Assembly (NCBI GenBank): GCA_031763025.1
Contig: JASSKH010000006.1
Location: 15,961,479 to 16,025,478, forward strand
Direction of reading: 5' to 3'
From: Macrocystis pyrifera
Taxonomy: Eukaryota > Sar > Phaeophyceae > Laminariales > Laminariaceae
Length of the DNA: 64,000 nt
Position numbers and translations under genes: made by a program. This document shows positions 55,440 to 64,000 of the stretch, in pieces (position 1 is the stretch's first letter; each line of letters begins with the position of its first letter). The notes under the pieces were generated by a model. The model searched no databases, was not told the origin of the DNA, and saw nothing but the letters and a program-made list of their open reading frames with translations.

Positions 55440-56291
55440 GTGTTTTCTACGGGGGCTGATGGCTGACAACGAAATCTGAAATCTGGTATAATAAACAACA
55501 ACGCACAACACATACAATAGTAAAACAGAAAATGCGGTAAAAAAAAACAGAAGAATGAAGCTACTGTTAGTGTAGAGCTGATATTGCCAAAAGTCCCGAT
55601 AACAAAGCAAATGGAAACACGTCTGCCGCCGTTTTTTTTACGAGGACTTTTCGTTTTTCTACTCCAGCTCCGAACGTTTCAACCGAGGTCAAAATTTGGC
55701 AGGGCAGATATTATATGAGCTCCTTGGTGCACTCCCGTCAGTGTGCCAAAGCGACAGCACTTTTAGTGTCCTTTCGGGGCGGACCTCGTCGCTGAAGGTT
55801 GAAAATGTGGTTCCAGGCGCTTGAATTTCCAGTTTCTTGTACGTAGTCAAGTATTTTTTTTCTGGTGTAGAACGAGAAGAAGAAACGTACTGAAACGTAC
55901 GAGTAGCTTCTGGGTTCTCCTGCCTGGTCGTTAAACACCAGAAAAAAAAAGGCTATTGCCAAAATCAGGTATACCTGGCCTTTCGTGCCAAAAACAGTTA
56001 CATACTGAAATCAAGTACAAAACACACCAGGAACCCTTCTATTGGCCAAGCTGACATTGTAACTGATTTTGGCACGAAAAGGCCAAGGTACACCTGATTT
56101 TTTCTACTCTGTCTATGCAGCTTTCAACTGATTTTGGCCAACTTTGAACCAATCAGAAAGGCCATACGTACACTGTATTTTCTCTCCGTATGCATCTGCC
56201 CTCCCTGGTTGAAATTCTTCTGTATTGACGTATAAACTCTGCACTCGTACGTCGTACGTAAAAGTACGTATATACATGCATGCATACAGCC

Positions 56292-56630
56292 GGCGTCCCC
56301 GGTGGCTTGGTAGGTGGTCCGCGTGCCTATCAAGATCAATTTCGTGGGTTCAAGTCTCACCGAGTGCATGGTCGTAGGGGCTTTTACTTGCATAAAAGAG
56401 ATTGATTACCGGAAAGCGCAAGAGCGTGAGTTAGCTACATTCGATGAAAATCGACGAGCAGTGGGAACGCTGGACCCTATGCGCGATAAAAACTAAAGGC
56501 ACGTACCGGGGGGGAGAAGGGATGACACCTGTGACCACGGCTTGTCCAGAAGGTCGTCGAGGGTAAAACCTCTTACGAATTAGGCTGGAAAGTGAAAGTG
56601 ATGAGTAAAAAAAAAAAAAAAAAAAAAAAA
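56292..56630 (+). mobile_element. tRNA-derived SINE, copy 1
   Basis: The head resembles a tRNA gene: box A-like TGGCTTGGTAGGTGG and box B GGGTTCAAGTCTCACC (T-arm 56,344-56,360). An unrelated ~220 bp body follows (CGATGAAAATCGACGAGCAG, CCACGGCTTGTCCAGAAGG, GTCGAGGGTAAAACCTC) and then a poly-A tail ending at 56,630. 339 bp; matches 59,841-60,182 throughout. The internal box A/B pair implies RNA polymerase III transcription. No clear target duplication. Confidence 0.82.
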
Positions 56631-56880
56631 CGTGCGTACGCTGGTTTCACTTTTTCTCCTTTGGGGTGTGCGATGTGCTTCAGTTATTATTAATAACAGT
56701 TGTGTGTACTCTGTTGTTTTCTGTGTTCACAGCATTCTTTACAGCACCATGGACACTCGGCGTTTCGTCTGCACCACCCCGCGTGGAGGTGGTCTCAGGT
56801 TTGGTACGGCAAGATAATTTCGTGCCGAGCAGGCCGTTCCGCGAGGACGGTCTATTATTGAAGCTTTAAAGCTGTCAACG

Positions 56881-56898
56881 GGGGGGGGGGGGGGGGGC
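56881..56898. repeat. Poly-G tract
   Basis: A run of about 17 G, one of several long G or C homopolymers in the window. Confidence 0.9.
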
Positions 56899-57465
56899 GC
56901 CAGAGTTATTACTCTTGTGGCACTCCCGCCTCCCGCCGTGCCGAAACAAACGAAGCATATTAATAGTGACCCTTCGCAGGTCCAAGTGGAGTTTGTGGTA
57001 CCTACACCCTGAAGAAAACAAAACGATTCAGATTTTGGAGGCCATGTAGGCGCATTCTTTTTTTTTCGGATTGTCATGGGCATCATCACACCGCTCGTGG
57101 CGCGCGTTTTTACTTGGTTTTGGGATGTACCTGATTTTGGCTCAAACGGATCAGGTATACCTGATTTTGGCATTTGCCCAAAACAAAAACTTGGCTACAG
57201 GAGGAGCAGCAGTAGTACAAGAAACTGGAAATTCAAGCGCCTGGAACCATATTTTCAAACTTCATCGACGAGGTTCGCCCCGAAGGAACACACTAAAAGT
57301 GCTATGTCGCTTTGACACACTCACGGGAGTGCACCAAGGAGCTCATATAATATCTGCCCTGCCAAATTTTGGCTCGATGGAAACGTTCGGAGCTGGAGCA
57401 GAAAAACGTGAAGTCTCCTTGAAAAAAACGGCGGCAGACGTTTTGTTGTCGGAACTTTTTTTGCG

Positions 57466-58086
57466 TTCAGTGGGCAGTGCAACACAGGTGTACATGTACG
57501 CCAGCTGTGTGCTGAGTGCTGTGAGCGTGTGAGCTGTGGGCGACCGTGGCGGCGGAACCGCCCGCGACGCGAAGCGCCTTGTACTTCGTACTTCGCGCAT
57601 ACATTCGTAGCCGGAATCGCTCGCTTCGCGCCTTGTACTTCGTGCATACATTCGTAGCCGAGAAGGAACAACTTTTTTGTACTTGCGTACGTATCCCTAG
57701 AGTATAACAATTTGACTAGCAATGCTGCTATGCCTGGAGTCGAGACAGTGTCGAGGTGTCGAGAGTCGAGTGCTCACAAACGTCGTCCGCAGTCGAGGGT
57801 CGAGGGTCAAGACATCATTCCGCGGTGGTTTCACGCAGTTTATTCGCGCTTCACGTGGACTCGCTTGCACGGTTTAAATCAATGGGAATCGACCACCCAT
57901 TGGTTTAAATTTCGTCCCTGGCCCCCAACCCCTTAGATATAACGCCCAAGCGGAAAAGTATGCAACCCAACCTTTAGATTGCAGATATGCAGATCATTCG
58001 CATTGATCCAGACACTCCACAATCTCCTTTCTCATCACTCCGGGCGCAAGTCTACCTAGCATTTCGGAAAGACGCCAGCGAGAGCA
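57466..58086. other. No gene; ~50 bp tandem duplication and GTCGAG-rich sequence
   Basis: The phrase CGCCTTGTACTTCGT...GCATACATTCGTAGCCG occurs twice (about 57,576-57,613 and 57,621-57,661). GTCGAG-type words recur at 57,738-57,808. Inverted GGTTTAAAT words flank 57,870-57,910, possibly near a promoter for the following ORF. Confidence 0.45.
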
Positions 58087-58177
58087 ATGGCGGTGACAAA
58101 GAAGACCTTCATCGACCCTCCCGTGCTCAGAAAATGGGTTGCTATGGTCTTGTTCATCGTCGATATTTTCTTTCCAG
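58087..58177 (+). CDS. Possible first exon of a small membrane protein
   Basis: ATG at 58,087 opens MAVTKKTFIDPPVLRKW followed by one hydrophobic helix (VAMVLFIVDIFFP) and a donor G|GTGGGC at 58,178. An acceptor (CCTCTCGCAG, ending about 58,225) could join a second exon giving DWCPGCSRAA and a stop, for a 41-residue protein. A short N-terminal basic segment and a single helix would suit a signal anchor. No homologue is recognised. It could also be the start of a longer gene whose exons I did not find. Confidence 0.28.
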
Positions 58178-58539
58178 GTGGGCGACCTAAGCACAGCAGC
58201 AGCACGCTTTAACCCTCTCGCAGATTGGTGCCCAGGCTGTTCTCGTGCTGCTTGATGTCACAATATACTCGTGCTGCTTGTATAACAGCAGTACTTGCTG
58301 TACCTGGTGAGCTGTGTCAGTTGTCGAGACGCCCTTTGTTGTGCTTCCCTGTACTGGCAGTGTGAAGGTATATATTGAGCTATCTTCTTGCTGTGCCCTA
58401 AGCTAAATCGATGGGACTGAGTTGTCATGTGCGGACTCTCGGGCGGGAGCCGCTGCGGTTCGCGTTGGAGCCTGCTTTCGGCAAGGCGAGCTTTCGGGTA
58501 TTGTGGTTATCATGTTGTGCCCCTGGGCCCGGGCAGGCA

Positions 58540-58660
58540 AACGCTGCTGCTGCTGCTGCTGCTGCTGCTCGGCCCTACTGCTGTAGCTGTTGTTCGGCAC
58601 TACTGTAGTTGTTGCTACTGCTGCTGTCTGTTAGTTATTGTTGTTGTTGTTGTCGGTTGT
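58540..58660. repeat. CTG/TTG triplet tract
   Basis: CTG units at 58,545-58,569, with looser CTG/TTG repetition to 58,660. Confidence 0.8.
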
Positions 58661-58825
58661 TCTGTGTTTGCTGTTGGCTCGCGTTTCTCACGAAAATGGT
58701 GGATACGATCTGCCAAAACTACTACCCTTTGTACCACTCTGTCCCTAAATATAATAATCCCTCTAATATCAATTTTGAATCAAAACGGTCCTTATATATA
58801 GGTACATAGTGGTACCTGGTGGTAG

Positions 58826-60762
58826 TACCTGCATCACCGGTCCGGCACGACAGCAGACGTAGTGCTATCTGTGTTCACGACTACCGTGCTGGTGCGTTTC
58901 GTACGGCGGTGCAGGCAGCACTCCAGACAGCGACCGCTGTACAGTCTGTAGCCACGATTTGGTTTGTGGCCGGAACGGGGGAAACCCCATGCTGTAGTTG
59001 AGAGGATGATACCCGCGGCCATGTTACAAGAAGTAGTGCAGTTTGCACATCGATTTCATCTTGCTTGAGTGCGCCTTCTTCGTCTCGCGTATTTTTTAGG
59101 CACGCATTTCGATCGTTCATGGTTTTTTCGGATCTTCCTATCAAAAGGGCCCCAGCACCTTTGTATGACCACGGCCTGTTCGTTTGAGAGTTGATGTGAG
59201 AACAACACAGAACAGCGATACAGCAATAAAACGAACAACAACGTTATTATTCACAGGCTTTTCATCTGCTGTGAAATAAAATGCGGAAATTCTGGTAGAT
59301 TGACCTTCAATTTTTCAGGAAGGTTTTTGCTCTGTATCACGTAGTTCACTGGTCAGCTGAGGTCGCGCGCTTCCCGTTTGAGATTGCTGTGCTTGTCGAA
59401 CTGTGTGAGAATGATTTCGTGTGCGAGCTCTCTTCTTGTTCACCAGGTATCTAAATATTGGACTTATCAATTACATCGTATTTTTCGACGTCCGCTTAAA
59501 CTGCTCAAGCTTAGTTTCGTTTCGGCTAGTCCCTTACCTCAGGGATACACGTAAAGTATGCGTTGGTTTTCGCTCATCAATCATAGAATATTTCAACCTC
59601 TAAATTCGCAATTCGCCCGTTCACAACAAAACACGGATTGTTTCTCGATCTGTTCCAGAGTCTCCTCACAAGCCTTCCCTTTTCATCTGCTGTGAAATAA
59701 AATGCTTTTTTGTCTGCACTCGTAAAAAATGTAAAATGGAACTGGAGAGCTGGAAAGTATGTATCGAAATGGAATACAGATGGTCATGGTCGGGAATAAC
59801 TCGTACCTGGTACATATATACTCCATGCTCCCCGAGTATAGGCGTCCCCGGTGGCTTGGTAGGTGGTCCGCGTGCCTGTCAAGATCAATTTCGTGGGTTC
59901 AAGTCCCACCGAGTGCACATGCTCATAGGGACTTTTTCTTGCATAAAAAATTGATAAGCGGGGAGCGCGAAAGCGTGAGTTGGCTACATTCGATGAAAAT
60001 CGACGAGCAGTGGGAATGCTGAACCCTATGCGCGACAAACAATACAGGCACGTACCGGGGGGGAGAAGGGACGACACACCTGTGACCACGGCTTGTCCAG
60101 AAGATCGTCGAGGGTAAAACCTCCTACGAGTGGGCTGGGAAGTAATAGTGATGGATAACAAAAAAATAATTTAAAAAAAAAAGGTGCGCGTACATATCAT
60201 ATTGAGTATTTTGATACTCCTAGTACTCGCAGTACCTCGCAGCACCTACCTACGGACGAAATACTGCCAGTACGTGGGAGTACCCAGTGCAGAACCCTGA
60301 AATACTTGTAAGTATAGCAGTATTCCACACACATCAGTATTATTACACCCCGAAGTACTTCGAGTATGGCAGTTGTTGCTGTTCCGTCATCAACTCTTAA
60401 ATGACGGAGTCCGTGTTCACACAAAGCAGAAAAGGTGCTGTAGCCTCAGGAAGATCCGAAAACCCATACAAATCGAATTCGGCTGCCTAAAAATACGCGA
60501 GACGAAGAAGGCGCATACACTGCAAGACGAAATCAATGTGCAAACTGAACGCCGCGGGTATATCCTCTCAACTACAGCATAGAGTCGCGCCCCCATTCCC
60601 ACAACTAACCAACTCGTGGCTACTGGCTACAGCGGTTGCTGTCTGGAGTGCTGCCTCCACCGTACGAAGCGCACTGTAGTCGTGAACACGGAGAGGAACA
60701 CGCTTGTTGTCTGGGGTGCTGTCAGAGTGACGGCTCGCGGACATGCAGTGAAAAAGGAGCAA
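58826..60762. repeat. Inverted-repeat pair 2 enclosing a SINE
   Basis: The left arm 58,826-59,222 is the reverse complement of the right arm 60,367-60,762. Shared blocks are GTGTTCACGACTACMGTGC, GGCAGCACTCCAGACAGC, TGCTGTAGTTGAGAGGAT, CAGTTTGCACATCGATTTC, GCGCCTTCTTCGTCTCGCGT and GGATCTTCCT. Inside, CTTTTCATCTGCTGTGAAAT is repeated directly at 59,258 and 59,678. Confidence 0.78.
59841..60182 (+). mobile_element. tRNA-derived SINE, copy 2
   Basis: Same family and orientation as 56,292-56,630. The T-arm here is perfect: GTGGG and CCCAC around a TTCAAGT loop (59,893-59,909). The A-rich tail is impure (AACAAAAAAATAATTT then A10), suggesting an older insertion than copy 1, although its tRNA head is better preserved. 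Confidence 0.84.
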
Positions 60763-60782
60763 TCGAACCAAAAACCACCACA

Positions 60783-60929
60783 ATGGCATCAACGATCGCC
60801 ATCTCTTCCCGGACTGTCCGACAAAAGGTGCAGTACAGCTTTGATACCACGTCCCTGATGATTGCGGGGGTCATTCCCCATGAAGGGTATACAACTCGCC
60901 AACACTACAAAGACAAGAGACGTAAATAA
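60783..60929 (+). CDS. Small ORF (48 codons), possible first exon
   Basis: ATG in good context (CCACAATGGCA) gives MASTIAISSRTVRQKVQYSF and then DTTSLMIAGVIPHEGYTTR, ending in a basic tail and TAA. A donor-like GTAAAT overlaps the end. Composition is protein-like, but no family is recognised and a long - strand frame overlaps it. It could be a coincidental frame. Confidence 0.2.
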   Translation: MASTIAISSRTVRQKVQYSFDTTSLMIAGVIPHEGYTTRQHYKDKRRK

Positions 60930-61809
60930 CAAGTACATACTGCTGCTGTCTCGTGAAAAACTAAACCAGAAAAAAACGATGGCTGCTTCTCTCGTGATGG
61001 TGTGCGCGCCGGTCATGGGTCTCGTCGTGCCGTCCTGCTGCCGTTCTTCATGGCCGCCCCATCGCCTTAGCCCAATCGGCCGACTCCTTTGCACGTGCTC
61101 TCGTTGCCACTCCATTACAGTCAGTTCCCCTTCTCCGCCGTCTCTAAAAACGAAATGCTCCTCGCACTTGCGCGTCTGATCTGAAGAACAAAAATTATCG
61201 CGCAGGGTGAGTTCAATCCGTCTCTTCCCCGCTGATCGACGCTCTGTCTCCCTCCTCCTTCGTCGAATCCAGCCTACTACAGGCGCAATAGACTGCTGTG
61301 CCGTAGTTTGGCCTCTGGTGGCGCCTGCCTCCGCGCACGGACATCCCGATCGAGCATTGCTGCTCTGCCGCTGCTGAAAGAAAAAAGACGCGCGAATCGT
61401 AGGTGTCCGTGCCTGACGCACCACGTATGACCCAACTCTCCTGCCGGCTGAGCCTCGCGGCCACACGCAGCAACAAGAAGGTATCACTTCTTGCGGGTTA
61501 GTCCGGCCTCACACCCGCCAGAAAGACCTACCCCACTCGCTGTAAGCCTGATAGGGCATGCCTCGCAGCATGCCTTGCCGAGGCAGCGAGGGGCACGGAG
61601 ATATAGTACCCGCAGTACTCACCAGGTTATTTGCGAGGGGAACGGAGATATAGTACTGTGAATATTCGCGGTATCCCGCAGTGCATGACGCCCAAATACT
61701 GCGAGCACACGACGTCCGTGAGGTACTTTCTCTCGCAAATACGTTACGTTACTCGCAGGTACTGGGACATCTGCCCAGCTTTGCAACAATTCTGCTGAAT
61801 CCGAATGGT
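60930..61809. other. No gene recognised; GTACT/CGCAG-rich short repeats
   Basis: A 232-codon - strand frame (61,487-60,789) is Arg/Ser-rich with one hydrophobic patch and no motif. Words such as AGTACTCGCAG and GATATAGTAC recur at 61,598-61,765 and also at 60,205-60,370. Confidence 0.35.
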
Positions 61810-63885
61810 CGTACAAAGTGTGTATGTGTGTTCTTCACATTAAACCGTTCTTCTACTCGTCGACATCCAGCAAGCCCAGTGTCCGTGCTGATTCTTCACC
61901 CTAGGAAGATACGAGCTCTGTGGTCACAGACTGCGACACAGAGATAACACACCGTAATGCATTAATAGCCTACGCAATACCATGCCTTCGCACTAGGTGC
62001 GGCCGACACAACATACATTCATACGCCAGCAACCAAAATACACCATAAAGAAAGAGAAGCAACGAAGAAACCAAACCGAAAAAAAAAAAAAGAAGAGAAA
62101 AAGAAAAGGAGAAGAACCCTTAATAAATAAATAAATAAAATGGGAAGCCTCAGACACATGCTTACCCCGAGCATGAGCCAGAAGGGACGTGCAAGGGGGA
62201 AGAAACAAAACGGGAAGGAAAAAGGGCAATATGCATCCCGGGGAACACTTAACCAAGTAAAAAGAGAAAGAATGAGTGGGCCAAGATACGCTCGTCACCC
62301 ACCCACTATGTAGTACTTCTTTCATAAGGATAAGGGGAAAATATAGGAAAAAGTTAAGCCATGGAAAAAAACTAAAGCACCAAGTCAATACATACCGAAC
62401 GGCCGCAGCAGTTGGCGGTACGAGTAGCAAAGAAAAGTCCAACCCATTAGTCGGCCTGGTACCTTGCTACCCTATCTGCGGTCTCTTTGCTACTCTCTTC
62501 TACCGCGGTTTCCCTTCTACTCCTCCCGTTCCCCCCCCTGCCCCCATACACTTGTATGGTGTTCCTTCTACCCCTCCTGCTGTGAGGTTTCATGATTGTA
62601 CGTACGTACACACCGTTCGAAGCTACGGCGTGTGCTGTCTGCACATTCAACCGTCATTTCTCCCTAACTACATCAGTACACCCAGTGTCAGTCGTGATTC
62701 CTCATCCTAGAGAGGTACCTGGTACTGGCACTACTGTAACTATGTAGTGACAGACTGAGACAGAGACAAACAGAAATAATCAGTGAAATGCCAACGTACA
62801 TGGTACGAGGACAGAACACACGCCAGACCAGAAATAACAACGCATACAATTAAAAAAGGCTTAAAATCTTCAATGAAACAGAGCACAAGTGACGCAAAGA
62901 GATCAGAAAGGCTGCTACCATGGTATTTATTGATAGCAGAAAAACACACGTGCTCCAGAAAAACAGATAGCTGCTGCACGCACGAAACAACCCGATGGAG
63001 AGGAAGATACCGACCTATGGGCGGCGGAAGGGGAAAGAAAACGAAGAGAGAAACAAGGGCAAAGATAGCAAGAGAGAAGAGAGAAAATGGTGCTCAAGGC
63101 GGTGATAGTAACGTGGGTTCCCGTCGAGGCCTTAATACAATATGTGCGCCCGGATCTTTAGGTTGGTAGGCTGTTCACGAATTTTTGTTCCTGAGGAGAT
63201 CAAGGTACGGGCGGAGACCCAACCCCTAACGGTAACCCTGACCCCAAACCGCAACCATTACCGGCCACAAACGCGGCTGCGCCGGGTTTGGATCGAAACA
63301 AGAATTGTTTCAATTGCGCACGACGATTCCGAAGTGCAGACCGAGCTACGCATTTTTGAAGTCAAAAACACCCCTGAAGATCATGACACACATTGTTAAA
63401 CCTACTCTTCCCGTCTGCGCTACAAAACCGGTTCGGGGACCTTGCCACACCCTCTGCCGTCTCCGTCCTACTCTCAACAATCACGCGGCGGTATTTTCTA
63501 CTGTACGGATCAGGCCAATACTCACCGCTGTGTTGTGCTATTGATAGAGCTCTACGTTGATGGTTGTTTTACGCTTTCATTTCGTGTTTTTGAACTGCTC
63601 CTGTGTTTTGTTTTTCCACAACAGCACTCGCAGAAATACTTGTTTTCCACAGGCGATATAAATTTCAGAGAGGTCCGCGGTGATGTGCGCAGCAGGGCTT
63701 GGACGGGAGTGTGTCGCTAAACGCATGAACAGCAGGTGTTCTGAGTGTTTCGTTTTGTAAGGTACACTGCATGGTAGCTCGTATCTTTCTAGGGTGAAGA
63801 ATCAGCACGGACACTGGGCTTGCTGGATGTCGACGAGTAGAAGAACGGTTTAATGTGAAGAAACACACACACACACACACATATG
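61810..63885. repeat. Inverted-repeat pair 3
   Basis: 61,820-61,935 (CATTAAACCGTTCTTCTACT, CGTCGACATCCAGCAAGCCC, AGTGTCCGTGCTGATTCTTC) is repeated inverted at 63,765-63,875 with few differences. A diverged direct copy of part of it lies at 62,640-62,765. A (CA)n tract flanks the right arm (63,864-63,881). Confidence 0.75.
62040..63764. other. No gene recognised between the arms of inverted-repeat pair 3
   Basis: A-rich sequence at 62,040-62,140 and short open frames only. 63,218-63,250 contains degenerate AACCCTAAC-like words, discussed under rejected observations. Confidence 0.35.
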
Positions 63886-64000
63886 GTGTACAATACAGCA
63901 GTGCTACACCTACTGAATTTGGTTTCGACGTGAAAAAATGTCCAGTCTATTCGAGAAACCGTTCAAAAAAAAAAATACGAACACAATCTTGAGAATAGTC

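Larger units (their letters stand above)
55590..57465. repeat. Inverted-repeat pair 1 enclosing a SINE
   Basis: The left arm 55,590-55,978 is the reverse complement of the right arm 57,125-57,465. Shared blocks are TCTGCCGCCGTTTTTTT, AAATTTGGCAGGGCAGATAT, GAGCTCCTTGGTGCACTCCC, AGCGCTTGAATTTCCAGT-type sequence and CCAAAATCAGGTATACCT. The left arm holds an extra ~100 bp hairpin (55,853-55,950, TTTTTTTTCTGGTGT ... ACACCAGAAAAAAAA) absent from the right arm, i.e. a nested insertion. Confidence 0.75.

Noticed and set aside
56292-56365. Functional tRNA gene
   Set aside because: T-arm and box A are good, but no acceptor stem pairs with the 3' end, and the sequence continues into a shared body with poly-A, so it is a SINE head.
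58402-58600. Poly-Gln protein on the - strand
   Set aside because: Produced only by the CTG triplet tract, with no coding context.
60789-61487. 232-codon - strand frame
   Set aside because: Arg/Ser-rich without domains, and it overlaps part of an inverted-repeat arm neighbourhood. Coding status not supported.
63215-63255. Telomere-like AACCCCTAACGGTAACCCTG words
   Set aside because: Not a regular repeat; only two or three imperfect words, so an interstitial telomere is not supported.

Overview
The window looks like nuclear DNA of a brown alga or a close stramenopile relative; an Ectocarpus-like genome is my best guess. The reasons are scattered short exons with GT-AG introns and in-phase junctions, many tyrosine-recombinase retrotransposons, triplet-repeat-rich sequence, long minisatellites, and a 100-N scaffold gap at 21,567-21,666. 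Nothing resembles a prokaryotic operon. The species call is inference, because no rRNA or organellar marker is present.

Layout. (1) 0.9-4.3 kb, + strand: the 3' half of a multi-exon TRP-like cation channel gene (pore helix, S6, cytoplasmic tail). (2) 4.3-8.8 kb, - strand: a decayed DIRS-like retrotransposon. (3) 8.8-11.5 kb: a ~96 bp minisatellite. (4) 11.8-17.6 kb: weak exon candidates, one with a clear IQ (calmodulin-binding) motif, mixed with repeats. (5) 18.3-21.1 kb: a GC-rich satellite of alternating ~160 and ~197 bp units, then the gap and smaller repeats to 24.6 kb. (6) 25.9-32.6 kb, - strand: Ngaro-type retrotransposon 1, with split direct repeats A1-ORFs-B1-A2-B2 and decayed gag, RT/RNase H and tyrosine recombinase. 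(7) 33-43.8 kb: low-copy and dispersed repeats, a Gln-rich ORF, and a ~0.75 kb-armed inverted duplication of a coiled-coil gene. (8) 43.9-52.6 kb, - strand: Ngaro-type retrotransposon 2, a different family with the same architecture, a nested insertion and an internal minisatellite. (9) 53-64 kb: two copies of a TIR element built of GGGTC pentamers, two copies of a tRNA-derived SINE, each lying between inverted-repeat arms, and further inverted repeats.

How it works together. The only confident host gene is the channel. Most of the rest is a mobile-element landscape. The most informative part is the comparison of the two Ngaro elements. They share homologous proteins and short terminal motifs but have different repeats, so they expose likely recombinase recognition ends. 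Element 2 has an almost complete recombinase ORF with only two obvious lesions: an amber stop and replacement of the catalytic Tyr by His. The GGGTC elements and the SINE are the best candidates for undescribed repeat families.

All homology statements come from reading motifs. No database search was run.
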